Shown here piece after piece: positions 53,466 through 63,374 of a DNA stretch of 64,000 bases. The stretch is from DATENM01 sp045807725. Lineage in GTDB: Bacteria; Acidobacteriota; Blastocatellia; UBA7656. Under the pieces are notes generated by a model that saw only the letters and a program-made list of their open reading frames with translations, had not been told where the DNA came from and did no database searches. The stretch covers positions 1 through 64,000 of the forward strand of contig JBJMGV010000007.1 in the NCBI GenBank assembly GCA_045807725.1, given 5' to 3'. The translations under genes were made by a program, and so were the position numbers. Numbering within the stretch: the first letter of the stretch is position 1; each line of letters begins with the position of its first letter.

Positions 53466-54557
53466 CTAGAAGTGCCGTGAGTAACCTACCAGAAGGATGT
53501 AGTCCGCGAATGCGGCATCACCGTGGCGGTTATCCAGAATGTCGGGTACGCTGCGCGTGCGATTGCGGCGCAAGGCCACCGGCACGCTGAACGACCACGA
53601 CTGCTTGCCTTTGCTCAGGATCAATCCCGGCTCAAGCGAGAGGGCATAACCGGGCCGCCGGAAGCCGTTGCTATCACCCATCAAGTCTCTCGACGGCACG
53701 CCTTCGCCGCGAATCCCCACCGTCCATGCGAGGCTGCGCACTTTTGGAAAAGGCGCGACTGCGCCGGCGCGGTAGAGGTATTGATCGGCCACCGACATAA
53801 TGGCTTCTGACGGTCGCGCGCGGCCCGTCTGCACGCCATTCGTGCCGCGCGGATTGGCGAGGTAAACACCCGACGCAAACAGCCGCATGCTCTTGATCGC
53901 TTTGTAAGCCTGGAACTCGGCGATCAATCCGAAGCCGCCGTCGCCGGGCTGTATCGATTGATCAATGACGCGCGTCACCGGCCCCGTCGGCGTGTTGATG
54001 GTATCGGTCACGTCATAGCGGCCCGTGGGCAGCTTGATGCCAAAGCCGACGGCGATGTTCTGCCTTGATTCGCTGGGACTACGGAACAGCCACTTGCGCG
54101 CGACGATGCTGATGTCGCCGATGCCATAGCCGTGCGACACCTGATCCGGCGTGCGCTGGCTGTAGCGCTTGGCGAAAAAAATCGGCACGCTCAACGAGAG
54201 GCTGAGTTGATTATTGACCTCATAGGTTCCGGCGAAATCGAAGATGTGAATCCGGTTGTTGACTTCAGTGCCTTGCTCGGCGCGTTCTACTTGCTCTTCC
54301 GTGCCGATGAAGTGGCGGTGGGAATGTTGATAACGATAGCCGACCGAGAGTTGAAAACGACGTGGACTCAACCACGACTCTCCCGACGTGCTGATTTCTT
54401 CTCTGGGAATTTGCGGGCCAATCACGGGCACGCTTTGACGTGCGGCCACTCAGCCCTGCGCCCAGGCATTCTGGCCGGGCAATAAGAACCACGTCAGCAG
54501 AGCCAACCCGGTCAGCAGCAAACGCCTTGCTTGAGCGCGAAATGGTCGTAGCTTCAT
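53466..54557 (-). CDS. Outer-membrane beta-barrel protein with in-frame TGA after the signal peptide
   Basis: From GTG 54449 the 327-residue frame is a transporter-like outer-membrane barrel: amphipathic strands such as RFQLSVGYRYQHSHRHF, LSLSLSVPIFFAKRY and NIAVGFGIKLPTGRYD, ending with ADYILLVGYSRHF (terminal aromatic Phe). The frame is open upstream through a single TGA (54452-54450) to ATG 54557, which has GAGGAGGCAA directly before it and a perfect signal peptide (RRLLLTGLALLTWFLLPGQ, then NAWAQG). The TGA is codon 36, just after the cleavage site. Either UGA is read as selenocysteine, as in selD here, or the gene is newly broken. Family members often have a Cys near this position, from memory. 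Confidence 0.72.
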
Positions 54558-54786
54558 TTGCCTCCTCTTTTCGTTTTTATCTAGCTTGATTTGAGACTGC
54601 CGGGAGAGAGCACCAACCCGGCTTTGTGATGACGCAGCAAAGCATAACTGACGCGGTAGATGCTGTCATTAAACCAGCGGCTGAGTCCTGCCTAGAACTT
54701 TTGATATAGAGTCGGCTACTCCAGTCTGCCTGCTGGCATCAATGGTCGCGCGATGAATCGTGGCGCTCGTGCTAAGATGGCGGTGA

Positions 54787-55515
54787 ATGAAAGTCTCGCT
54801 ATTCATCACCTGTCTGATCGATCAACTCTTTCCGCAAGTGGGCGTGAGCCTTGTCGAAGTGCTCAAGCGGCTCGATGTCGAGGTGACGTTTCCCGAAGCG
54901 CAGACCTGCTGCGGCCAGCCCGCTTTTAACAGCGGCTATCGCACGCCGGCGCGCGAGCTGGCTGAACGGTTCATCGACATCTTCGACGGCAGCGACTATG
55001 TCGTCGCGCCTTCGGGATCGTGCACGAGCATGGTCAAGGTTTTTTATGAAGAGCTTTTTGAAGACGACGCGGCAAAGCGCGAGCGAGCGCGACAGCTTGC
55101 GGCGCGCACTTACGAGTTCAGCGAGTTTCTGGTCAACGTCTTAAAAGTCGAAGACGTGGGCGCGCAGTTTCGCGGGCGCGTGGCGCTGCACCAGTCCTGT
55201 CACTTGCTGCGCGAGTTGAACGTGCGCAGCGAGCCGCTCAAATTGCTGCGCGCCGTGCGCGGCATCGAACTGGTCGAGCTTGAGCGCGCCGACGTGTGTT
55301 GCGGGTTCGGCGGTCTGTTTGCGATCAAGTACCCGCAGATTTCCGGCAGCATCCTGCAAGAAAAGATCGATTGCATTAAGCGCAGCGGAGCGGATGTGAT
55401 CGTCGCTAGCGATATGGGCTGCCTGATGCACATCAACGGCGGACTCACTCGCCAGCGCATCCCCGTCCGCACGCTGCACATCGCCGAACTGTTGGCCGGC
55501 ATCACTCCGCTTTGA
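54787..55515 (+). CDS. LutA/GlpC-type CCG-domain (Fe-S binding) protein
   Basis: 242-residue cytoplasmic protein with two CCG domains, each likely to bind an iron-sulfur cluster or disulfide: the first with TCLIDQLFP near 9 and EAQTCCGQPAFNSGYRTPA near 39, plus APSGSCTSMV near 78; the second with LHQSCHLLREL near 137 and ADVCCGFGGLFAIKYP near 173 and SDMGCLMHI near 208. This is the LutA/LldE subunit of L-lactate utilisation complexes, which normally acts with LutB and LutC; neither is adjacent, so the link to lactate is unproven. ATG 54787 has only a weak GGTGA ahead. The 229 bases upstream show no gene. Confidence 0.88.
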   Translation: MKVSLFITCLIDQLFPQVGVSLVEVLKRLDVEVTFPEAQTCCGQPAFNSGYRTPARELAERFIDIFDGSDYVVAPSGSCTSMVKVFYEELFEDDAAKRERARQLAARTYEFSEFLVNVLKVEDVGAQFRGRVALHQSCHLLRELNVRSEPLKLLRAVRGIELVELERADVCCGFGGLFAIKYPQISGSILQEKIDCIKRSGADVIVASDMGCLMHINGGLTRQRIPVRTLHIAELLAGITPL

Positions 55516-55726
55516 TATGGCCCCACCCTTTCCTTGTCGGCGCAAGCATCAAGCGACTTAAATCACTTTGCGCATCCGCAGGGCGATTCATATACTTCCG
55601 GCGCAAATTCCTCGTTCAAGGAGATGAACGAATGATGCGCCTACCTCAACCGCATCGAAGGATCGCCGAGCAGCTCTAAAGGCTAGAAGTGGCGACGGGC
55701 CTCTAGAGCCTGACTTGTAGCCTGCG

Positions 55727-58700
55727 TTACCGTTGCTCGATCTGCTTGAGCAACTCGCGCACTGCCGCGTCGAGTTGTGAATCGCGGCCCGTCAGGCTTT
55801 CGCCGATGGGGCGCGTCACCGTTACGTCAACCGGGCGCGGGTTGAGTTCCATCAATGTGCCGTCGCTGGCGGTGATCTTGATGAACGGGATGCGCAAGGA
55901 TGAGCCGTCAATCAAGCTCGCGCTCGACGTGTAGATGATCCAGCCGGCGGTCGGCTCGCCCACGACCTTGCCGAGCTTCAGGGCGCGATAACCTTCGGTG
56001 AAGTCTTCGGCGTCCGATAGCGAATGTTGATTCGTCACCAGGATGGTCGGCGCTTCGAGCGCGCGCTGACCGAGCGCCGTGCGCGCCGGCGTCGAAGGCA
56101 GGCCGCGCGGCGTCATCGTCAGGTAAGGCCGCCGCGCGAACACGTCGAGCGCATACGCGTTGACGAAGCCGCCGTTGTTGTTGCGCACGTCGATGACGAC
56201 GCCTTCGCGCGAATGATTCTCGACATCGAGGTCAACGTAAAGCTGCGCCAGCGACGCTTCGCCCATATCGACCATATGAACATAGCCGAGCCGGCCTTTG
56301 CTGATGCGCGCCACGTAAGCCCGCTGCTCTTCGACCCAGTTGCGATAGAGCAGAGCTTTCTCTGTAGCCAGACTTACAGGCCGCACGGCGACCTCGCGGC
56401 GGCTCGCGCCGTCGGCGGACGCTGCAACCGTGAGCGCAACGCGACGGTTGATCTTAAAGCTCAACAATTCGTCGAGATTGATGTGCGCGCCCGTCGCCGC
56501 GCCGTCCACCGCCAGCAGGTATTCGCCCGGCTTGATGGCGGCCAGCGCCGCAGGGCTGAGCGGCAAGACGCTGGTGATGCGCAGCCGCCCGCTCGCTTCG
56601 TATTCGGCGCGGTCGAAGGTTAAGCCCGTGCGCCCGCTCGGCGTGACTTGCGCGGCGGTGAACGGCCCGCCGACGCCCGAATGCGAAGCATTCAATTCGC
56701 CGACCATAAGGTTCAGCAAGCGGCGCATCTCTTCGGGCGTGCGCGCGCCGGCAATGCGCGGCTCGTAAGCGACGCGCACGGCATCCCAATCGACGCCGTG
56801 AAAATTCGCATCGTAAAAATTGTCGCGCAAGTAGGTCCACGCCTGCCGGAAGGCTTCCATCTTTTCGCGCGCGAAATCCACGTCCATCTCGGCAGTCACC
56901 GCGAGCGGGCGTACCTGCCGCGATTCAATGGTGACGACGTTGATGCCTCCCTGCTCGATGAAGAAGACTTCTTTGCCGTCGGGCGTGAACTGTGCGCTGC
57001 GTTTGAAGCCGGCGGTCGAGGTTAGCTGGCGGGCCACCGCCGGCTCCCTGGCCAGTTCGTCTAATGAATAGGTGTAGAGGTTGCGCTGGCTGGCCGCGTC
57101 GGCGATCACCAGCAGCGTCTTGCCGTCTGGGCTGATCGTTTGCGAATCAACGTCAACGCCGATGGGCAATAGCTGTAGCCGCCGGCGTATGTCATCAAAG
57201 ACGACCTCAACCATCGTTGTCGGCTTCTTCTCGTCTGTTGTAGCCGAGGCTACATTCGGTTCACGCGGCGGCTCGGTGTTGGCGGGCCGCGTCTCTTGCG
57301 GCGCGCGGTTAGGCGGGCGCGGCGCTTCTTCTTTGAAGAGGTCGCGGAAGAGGTCTTCGCGGAAGCGCGGCGTGCGCGGCACCAGATCAACGCGGGCGAC
57401 GCGGAACTCTTCAGTGCGTTGTCCCGTGTCAAAGAGCAGGAACGTGCCGTCTGGACTCCACGTCACTGAGCCGCCTTGAGCGTTGGCCAGAAAGCTCACG
57501 GGGCGCGCTTCGCCTCCCGCCGCCGGCACGATCTGGACGTTGCGAAAGAGCTTGCCGCTCAAGGTCAGGAAAGCGAGCCAGCGCCCATCGGGCGACCACG
57601 CGAACGGGCGCTCGACGATGAACGGCTGGCGCTCGAAGCTGCCGGTAGCGACGGCGCGCTCCTGTTTCGATTGCAGGTCGAAGACGCGCAACTCGCGGGC
57701 ATCGCGCACAAAAGCGAGTTGCTTGCCGTCCGGCGAATGGCGCGGCGTCGTCTCGGCTGCCGCGCCGCTGGTCAGTTGCGTTTCGGCGTTGGTGGTGAAG
57801 TCATAGAGGAAGAGGTGCGGCGTGCCTTCGCGGTTCGAGACGTAAACGATGCGGCGGCTGTCGGGCGACCAGTTGATCTGCGATTCGACCGCGACGGTGT
57901 TGGTGATGCGCGCCGCATCGCCGCCGTCTTTGGTCGAGGCGGCGAAGATTTCGCCGTGTGTGATGAAGGCTACTTTCTTTCCGTCAGGTGAAAGCTCCAT
58001 TTCTTGAACCTGGCTCGTCAGCGTCAGCCGCTCGGTGGCTGGTCCTGCGGGCAGGCCGCGCCGCGTAATCTTAATCTCGCTCGCTTGATTGTTTGACGTG
58101 TCGAGCTTCCAGATACTGAAGTCGCGCTCGAAGACGATGACGCGCCCGTCGTAAGAGATGTTCGGCCAGAGCACGCGCCCGTCCTTGAACCGCGTAATCG
58201 GCTTGGCTTGACCACCGGGCGCGCGGCTCCAGAGGTTCTGCGCGCCATTGCGGTCAGAGACATAATAGATGGTGCGCCCGTCGCCGCCCCACATCGGCCA
58301 CATATTCTTGCCGCCGCTCTCGCTCAGTTGTTCGTAAGCGGGCGGCGTAGTGTCGCGCATCAGCCAGACTTCGCACTCGTCGAGGTGGGAATGACCTTTG
58401 CGCCACCACTGCGATGAAGCGATGCCGCGCGCCGTGAAGGCCAGTTGTGTGCCGTCGGGCGAAGGCGCGGCCCAGAACTCGTTGACGTAACGGTCGGCGC
58501 TCACCTGCATCGGCGTGCCGCCTTCGACGCTGACGCGATAGATGTCATTCATGCCGGCGATGTCGTGGCCGGTCGAAGAGAAGTAGAGCCAGCGCCCGTC
58601 GCGCGACCACGCGTCGAGCTGGTCGGTCGCTTCGTCAAAGGTCAGGCGGCGCAATTCACCTGTGTCGAGCGTCAGCACGTAAATGTCGCCATTGCCCGTG

Positions 58701-59002
58701 CGCGTCGAGACGAAGGCGAGCCGTTTGCCATCCGGCGAGTAGAGCGGGCGCGATTCCATCGCCGCGTGCGACACCAGCAAGCGCGCCTCGCCGCCGTTTA
58801 TGGGAGCCGTCCAGATGTCGCCGCCTGACACAAAGGCGATTTCGGAGCGGTCGGGCGACACCGCCGGCTCGCTGAAGTATGCGAGCGCTTCACGCGCCGT
58901 CGTCTGTGCGGCAGGTGATTGGGTGGCGAAGGCCGCCGCGATATTAGCGAGCGCCAGCCCTAGCGCAAGAATAAAGCTGAAGAGTCTTTTCAAGCGTCCC
59001 AC
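55727..59002 (-). CDS. Tricorn-like S41 peptidase with propeller domains, secreted
   Basis: Start GTG 59002 has GGAGG four bases upstream and begins a signal peptide (RLKRLFSFILALGLALANIA). Residues about 35-650 hold WD40/TolB-like blades (SPDRSEIAFVSGGDIW, SPDGKRLAFVSTRTGNGDIY and others) as in tricorn protease. Then come a helical part (about 740-800, TWDVAR replaced by RQAWTYLRDNFYDANFHGVD), a PDZ domain (about 830-930), and an S41 domain with IDVRNNNGGFVNA and TNQHSLSDAEDFTEGYRALK (nucleophile Ser near 993), then KVVGEPTAGW. Total 1091 residues. It would degrade peptides in the periplasm. A Pro/Glu-rich linker around 600-650 is unusual. Isolated gene. Confidence 0.9.
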   Translation of the reverse strand: MGRLKRLFSFILALGLALANIAAAFATQSPAAQTTAREALAYFSEPAVSPDRSEIAFVSGGDIWTAPINGGEARLLVSHAAMESRPLYSPDGKRLAFVSTRTGNGDIYVLTLDTGELRRLTFDEATDQLDAWSRDGRWLYFSSTGHDIAGMNDIYRVSVEGGTPMQVSADRYVNEFWAAPSPDGTQLAFTARGIASSQWWRKGHSHLDECEVWLMRDTTPPAYEQLSESGGKNMWPMWGGDGRTIYYVSDRNGAQNLWSRAPGGQAKPITRFKDGRVLWPNISYDGRVIVFERDFSIWKLDTSNNQASEIKITRRGLPAGPATERLTLTSQVQEMELSPDGKKVAFITHGEIFAASTKDGGDAARITNTVAVESQINWSPDSRRIVYVSNREGTPHLFLYDFTTNAETQLTSGAAAETTPRHSPDGKQLAFVRDARELRVFDLQSKQERAVATGSFERQPFIVERPFAWSPDGRWLAFLTLSGKLFRNVQIVPAAGGEARPVSFLANAQGGSVTWSPDGTFLLFDTGQRTEEFRVARVDLVPRTPRFREDLFRDLFKEEAPRPPNRAPQETRPANTEPPREPNVASATTDEKKPTTMVEVVFDDIRRRLQLLPIGVDVDSQTISPDGKTLLVIADAASQRNLYTYSLDELAREPAVARQLTSTAGFKRSAQFTPDGKEVFFIEQGGINVVTIESRQVRPLAVTAEMDVDFAREKMEAFRQAWTYLRDNFYDANFHGVDWDAVRVAYEPRIAGARTPEEMRRLLNLMVGELNASHSGVGGPFTAAQVTPSGRTGLTFDRAEYEASGRLRITSVLPLSPAALAAIKPGEYLLAVDGAATGAHINLDELLSFKINRRVALTVAASADGASRREVAVRPVSLATEKALLYRNWVEEQRAYVARISKGRLGYVHMVDMGEASLAQLYVDLDVENHSREGVVIDVRNNNGGFVNAYALDVFARRPYLTMTPRGLPSTPARTALGQRALEAPTILVTNQHSLSDAEDFTEGYRALKLGKVVGEPTAGWIIYTSSASLIDGSSLRIPFIKITASDGTLMELNPRPVDVTVTRPIGESLTGRDSQLDAAVRELLKQIEQR

Positions 59003-59192
59003 GAAGCCTCCGTGATGAAGAATCCGATTGAAGCAACCCGCGCCGCCGGGCACAAGAATGCGCTTTGGGTAATTGAATGTGGCTAATGAATCTGCAACGG
59101 AAAAGAGTAAATACGTTGTTGCCGGAGTTGGCAAGTGCGCGGCTACAAAACTTGACAAGCTGACGCGGGCGACGGTAAATTGAGAGCAATGC

Positions 59193-59266
59193 TGGGAGGT
59201 CGTTCAACGGTAGGACCGCAGACTCTGGATCTGCTTATCGGGGTTCGAATCCCTGCCTCCCAGCCA
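59193..59266 (+). tRNA. tRNA-Gln (anticodon CTG), CCA encoded
   Basis: Acceptor stem TGGGAGG with CCTCCCA, discriminator G then CCA; anticodon stem GCAGA/TCTGC around the loop CTCTGGA, anticodon CTG; T arm GGGGTTCGAATCCC. All four stems fit. An integrase remnant lies 44 bases downstream. Confidence 0.95.
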
Positions 59267-59309
59267 ATTTTTTCAAAATAGTTTAGAGTTCTCATAATCC
59301 CTTCCTCTC

Positions 59310-59663
59310 CTACTTTGTGTGACTGGAGTGTGACTGACCCCCGAAAATCGCGTTGGCAATCTTCAGAGAAGCATTTTGTTGTAAGGTGGCTGTAACGTGC
59401 GAATAAATATCGAGTGTGAGCATGACGCTGGAATGTCCGAGCCGGTCGGCGACGACCTTCGGATGCGTTCCCGTCTCCAGCAAAACGGTCGCGCACAATT
59501 CGTTGTACACGTTCTGGATGTCGAGCGGGGGAAGTTCGCACAGACGGAAGCCGCCAAGTGAGGGTCGGATATAGCGGCTGAGATTTTCCGTGTAGTGCTC
59601 GTGCGTGTTCGCGGCGACCTTGCCTTGCTCTTTGTGGTTCAACCATTGGTCGAGGTATTCATT
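59310..59663 (-). pseudogene. Tyrosine-recombinase (phage integrase) remnant with internal deletion
   Basis: The frame (no start codon; a TAA lies just upstream) reads NEYLDQWLNHKEQGKVAANT and continues as HEHYTENLSRYIRPSLGGFR, the SAM-like N-terminal domain of phage integrases. After DIQNVYNEL it jumps to VLLETGTHPKVVADRLGHSS and MLTLDIYSHVT, the end of the catalytic domain with the HxxR-distal Gly-His and active Tyr. The roughly 200 residues between are missing, deleted in frame. Its position beside the tRNA-Gln 3' end points to a decayed integrative element. Confidence 0.8.
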
Positions 59664-59670
59664 TTATAAT

Positions 59671-61947
59671 CTACGTCGCCACGCTAATCACTTGCGACCC
59701 TTGCGCGCTCGCTATCCGCGCTTGCAGCAGAGGCGCGAACAAGCAGCCATTGAAACTCATCTCGCGGCAGTAACGCGACAGCGCATCTTCGAGCGACGGC
59801 ATCAAGTCGCCGCGCTCGCTAGCCATAACGCTGTATCGCGGGCGCGGCGCGATGAAGCCGAGTGCAGAGGCCGAGCGCGGTTCTACCGCTTCGCCGCTGA
59901 TCCCTGCAAACGACGCCGCCAGTCGCGCCAGGTCGGCCCAACTGATCCCACCGGCGTTCGCCAGGTGCCAGATGCCGCGTTCGCCATCAATCAACAAGTC
60001 GAGACTCGCGCTGACCAGATCGGGCACATAAGTCGGCGACACGAACAGATCATCAGCGGCGATAAACCGCTGTCCTTCGCCGAGCGCACGCAATGCCAGC
60101 GTCACGAAGTTGTATTCATCCCACGGGCCGAAAAATGCGCTCGTGCGAATCACCAGCGCCGATGGCAGAGATTGCAAAACGTCGGCTTCAGCCTGCGCCT
60201 TGCTCACGCCGTAGACGTTCAGCGGCGCGCGGGTGTCGCTCTCCAGGTAAGGCGTCGCTCGCTCGCCGTCGAAGACAAGGTCGGATGAAAAAGTAACTAG
60301 CCTTACACCGCGCGCGGCGCATTCAGCGGCGAGCAGGGCCGGGCCTTCAGCGTTCTCGCGCATACACCGCGCCGCGTCGTTTTCAGCGTCGTCTACGCGC
60401 ACGTAGCCGGCTGTGTTGATTACGGCCCAAGGCTTGATGCGTGACAAGGCCGCCCGCACCGAACGCGGATTGGCGATGTCCATCTCGCGGCGCGTCAGCA
60501 GGTGATACTTCAACCCGCGCGCCGCGCACACTCGCGCAAAGGCTCGGCCCAGTGTTCCTGTCGCGCCGGTGATTAAGATCGGGCGCGGCGTCTTTGTATG
60601 CCATATCACTTTTTCATTTCGCTTGCGCACGGCCTGAGCGGGAGTGACCGGCGGATAGATCAATCGCTCTGCGCGCCGCCACCATCCCGACGAATCTAAC
60701 ACCGCGTGATCGTGATCGCGCCCCGCCGCGAGATCACGAATAAGATGAGCCAGCGCGGTCGGGCGCGGACGCGGCGCACGCAGATCGAAAGCGGCTGGCT
60801 CGTAATGATCGCTGCGGCGCGTCAGCAGGGAGTTCCAATCGAAACTGCCGAGCAAAGCCCACGCAGTGACGGCGCGCACATCAACGCCTTTGTCGCGCAA
60901 CCGCTGCGCCGCGTCCCAGACTTCGCCGAACCAGCGCAGTTGTTCTTCACGCGTGCAGCCCAGGTGAGCTTCGGTGACGGCAATCGGCGTTCGATAACGC
61001 TGCCACGCCTCGCGCAATAGAGTTTGCGGCCCGGCGATGCCTTCGCCGCAGACCCGCACGGCTTCAACGTCTGCGTAAGCGTGATGCCCGTTGCTGCCGT
61101 GCAGCGATTCGGGATAACGGTCGAGGCGCTCGTCGAGAAAACGCTCGCTGGTCAGGTAGTGGTTGATGCCTATGATGTCGGGCGCGCACGGGTTGTCGAG
61201 AAACCAGCGCAATTCGTCTTCGTTGACGCCGACCCAGCGCAGGTAATCCCACGCCGAGTGGCCCTGGCCGACGCGCCCGCCCATTAGATCGAAGCTGAGC
61301 CAGCGGCGCTCGTTCTCGAACTCGGCTTGATAAGCAAGCAGCGGCGTGCTGTAAGTCTTGCCGAGGTCTTCGGTTTGCACCAGCCGCGCCGCCGGGTTGA
61401 TCTTACGAATCGCCCGCATTGCGAGTGCCGTCGCGCGGCACTCATTCAGCAACGCTTGAGCGAAGGTCAGGTCATCGCGGCCATGCGGATACCAGTGGCC
61501 ATAGAGTCCGCTGAATCGCGCCGTCGTCAGCGGCTCGTTGATCGGTGTGTAATCTTCGACCCACTCGTATCGTTCAGCGACGGCTCTCGCATAATCTGTA
61601 AACTGGGTTACAAAATCTGGATCAACCAGGCTCGTGTGGCGCGGCCCGCTGCCGTGATGCAACAGTCCCACGATAGGCTTAATGCTCAACTCGCGCAGCC
61701 GCGTCAGCCGCGCGTCGGCCCACGACCAGTCGGCTCGCTCAATCCCTGCGGGCGCGGTGCGCTCCCACAGCACCGGGTAGCGCACGGTGCGTACGCCGAG
61801 CGCGGCGATCAAGTCGAGGTCGCTTGCGCGCTCGGCGTGGCCATTGCGCTCAAGCTGATCGAAGTAACAATCGCCGACACGGTTCACCGTACATTCGATG
61901 CCCGCCCATAACTCTAGCGGCGAGGCGTCTGCTGATCTCTGACTCAT
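59671..61947 (-). CDS. GH1-like glycosidase fused to an RmlD-like SDR reductase
   Basis: 758-residue two-domain protein. Residues about 1-420 are a glycoside hydrolase family 1-like barrel with DYTPINEPLTTARF near 130 (acid/base Glu) and TPIAVTEAHLGC near 320 (nucleophile Glu). Residues about 450-735 are an RmlD/dTDP-4-dehydrorhamnose-reductase-like SDR: PILITGATGTLGRAF near 453, NTAGYVRVDDAENDAA, FSSDLVFDGE, and the catalytic YGVSKAQAE. It has no signal peptide, so the fused enzyme works in the cytoplasm, perhaps on a nucleotide-linked or precursor sugar. Upstream on the same strand are another GH1-like gene and glf, suggesting a surface-polysaccharide pathway. The stop is 8 bases from the integrase remnant. 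Confidence 0.88.
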   Translation of the reverse strand: MSQRSADASPLELWAGIECTVNRVGDCYFDQLERNGHAERASDLDLIAALGVRTVRYPVLWERTAPAGIERADWSWADARLTRLRELSIKPIVGLLHHGSGPRHTSLVDPDFVTQFTDYARAVAERYEWVEDYTPINEPLTTARFSGLYGHWYPHGRDDLTFAQALLNECRATALAMRAIRKINPAARLVQTEDLGKTYSTPLLAYQAEFENERRWLSFDLMGGRVGQGHSAWDYLRWVGVNEDELRWFLDNPCAPDIIGINHYLTSERFLDERLDRYPESLHGSNGHHAYADVEAVRVCGEGIAGPQTLLREAWQRYRTPIAVTEAHLGCTREEQLRWFGEVWDAAQRLRDKGVDVRAVTAWALLGSFDWNSLLTRRSDHYEPAAFDLRAPRPRPTALAHLIRDLAAGRDHDHAVLDSSGWWRRAERLIYPPVTPAQAVRKRNEKVIWHTKTPRPILITGATGTLGRAFARVCAARGLKYHLLTRREMDIANPRSVRAALSRIKPWAVINTAGYVRVDDAENDAARCMRENAEGPALLAAECAARGVRLVTFSSDLVFDGERATPYLESDTRAPLNVYGVSKAQAEADVLQSLPSALVIRTSAFFGPWDEYNFVTLALRALGEGQRFIAADDLFVSPTYVPDLVSASLDLLIDGERGIWHLANAGGISWADLARLAASFAGISGEAVEPRSASALGFIAPRPRYSVMASERGDLMPSLEDALSRYCREMSFNGCLFAPLLQARIASAQGSQVISVAT

Positions 61948-61961
61948 ACATATCCCTCAAT

Positions 61962-62107
61962 TGCGACGCGGCGACACGGCGAGAGGAAGAAACGACGCGG
62001 GGATGCGGCGACGCGGCGACGCGGCGAAAAGACATAGCAACGAGCCTCTTCTCTTTCCCCGCGTCGCCGTGTCGCCGCGTCGCTCTTTCCTCGTATCGCC
62101 GCGTCGT
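61962..62107. repeat. 8-nt-period hairpin repeat (GCGACACG type)
   Basis: Third copy of the type in comEC: GCGACGCGGCGACACGGCGA on the left and CGCGTCGCCGTGTCGCCGCG on the right, with an internal second palindrome. It separates two cotranscribed sugar genes, 15 bases from one start and 7 from the other stop. Confidence 0.85.
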
Positions 62108-62114
62108 CTTCCGT

Positions 62115-63353
62115 TCAGTCCTGTCCGCCGTCGGGCGAGAAGGACAGGCTCAGGTCGAGAATCTGACCTTCAATCGGGCTGGTGTTGTGCCACTCTTTGA
62201 CGAGCCGGCGGTAGGCTTCGCCCACAGGTCGAATTTTGCGGTCGAGGTCGAAGAGGCCGAGCGGATTGACGCGCCCGTTCTCTTCGCACAGCAGCGTGTC
62301 CCAATCGATCTGATCGATCAGGCTGTACCACGTGAAGCCGATGATGGGCACGCCGTCCTGCCGCAGCCGCATCATGTTCGCCCACTGCTTCCACAGCCAG
62401 CCGGGCGCGAGCTGCTCGTCCTTCATATTCGTCTCGGTGTGCATGACCGGCAGGTGGTAACGGTCGAAGTACTGCTTGGTGATGACGTAGTAGCCGAAGA
62501 TTTCGCCCGACGCCGTGAACGCCTTATTGCCCGCCGGCACCAGATGCTCGTTGGTATCGTAATAATCATTACCCATCACGCAGTAACGCTTGACGGCCTT
62601 GCCGCGTCGCAGAAACCAGTGATACTCCTCGCGCGACATGCCGCTGTCCATCAGGTACTCGTACATCACGCCGCGCACGTCGCGTCCATAACAGAGGTCG
62701 AGCGAAAGAAAGCGTTTCTGATTATAAAAGTCGGCGCGGTCAGCCGCGGCAGGTTCGGCGGCGTGGAAGTATTCCGACGACTCGCTCTGAATGAACAGCG
62801 CCGCCGGCTGGACTTTCAAGATCGCCTCTTCGGCCAACAGGTTGGCGCGCACCAGATGTTTGAGCGCGTTGACGAAGGCGCGGTCGCTCGCCAGCCGCTC
62901 GTTCCACCAGCCGAGTTCCGCTGAGAAGCGCGCCGCGATGAATATCTCGTTGATCGGCGTGTAGAGCTTCAGATGCGGGAAGCGCGACGCGAACGCGCCG
63001 GCATACTCGGCGAAGGCTTCGGGAAATTCCGGGTTCTGAAAATTGCCGAGCCAATCGGGCACGCCGAAGTGACAGAGGTCAACGATAGGCGTGATGCCCA
63101 TCTCGACCAGCGCCGTGAAGGTCAGGTCAGTGAACTCCCAATCGTAACGCCCGCGACCGAGATGGGTGAGATAGTAAGGCGGGCCATAGCGCAGGTATTC
63201 AAGGCCGATCTCTTTGACGCACTCGAAGTCTTCGCGCCAGCGGCGGTAATGATCCGCCTTCTCCATCTCGTCTATGCGCTTAATCGTGCCGTCGGGGAGC
63301 GCGATGGTCGGGTAGCTGCATTCGATCCCCGTGGCAAACATTAAATGAGACAT
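62115..63353 (-). CDS. GH1-like family glycoside hydrolase
   Basis: 412-residue TIM-barrel glycosidase-like protein without signal peptide. Glu residues in LYTPINEIFIAARF near 132 and MHTETNMKDEQ near 302 sit where GH1 acid/base and nucleophile lie. IECSYPTIALPDG at the N-terminus and HFGVPDWLGNFQNPE near 100 recall beta-glucosidase-type folds. It differs from classic GH1 in its short length and in the HTETN spelling. It resembles the N-terminal half of the next gene in fold. Its start follows the glf gene stop by 21 bases, so it is likely cotranscribed. Confidence 0.85.
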   Translation of the reverse strand: MSHLMFATGIECSYPTIALPDGTIKRIDEMEKADHYRRWREDFECVKEIGLEYLRYGPPYYLTHLGRGRYDWEFTDLTFTALVEMGITPIVDLCHFGVPDWLGNFQNPEFPEAFAEYAGAFASRFPHLKLYTPINEIFIAARFSAELGWWNERLASDRAFVNALKHLVRANLLAEEAILKVQPAALFIQSESSEYFHAAEPAAADRADFYNQKRFLSLDLCYGRDVRGVMYEYLMDSGMSREEYHWFLRRGKAVKRYCVMGNDYYDTNEHLVPAGNKAFTASGEIFGYYVITKQYFDRYHLPVMHTETNMKDEQLAPGWLWKQWANMMRLRQDGVPIIGFTWYSLIDQIDWDTLLCEENGRVNPLGLFDLDRKIRPVGEAYRRLVKEWHNTSPIEGQILDLSLSFSPDGGQD

Positions 63354-63374
63354 ACACGCACTTTCAACTCTGCT

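Noticed and set aside
55632..55679. 15-codon frame after AAGGAGATGAACG (MMRLPQPHRRIAEQL)
   Set aside because: Good ribosome binding site but too short to judge; could be a leader peptide or a remnant, with nothing downstream on the same strand.
59143..59646. Long minus-strand frame containing GWEAGIRTPISRSRVCGPTV
   Set aside because: It is the antisense of the tRNA-Gln gene, a common false gene; the real content is the integrase remnant and tRNA.
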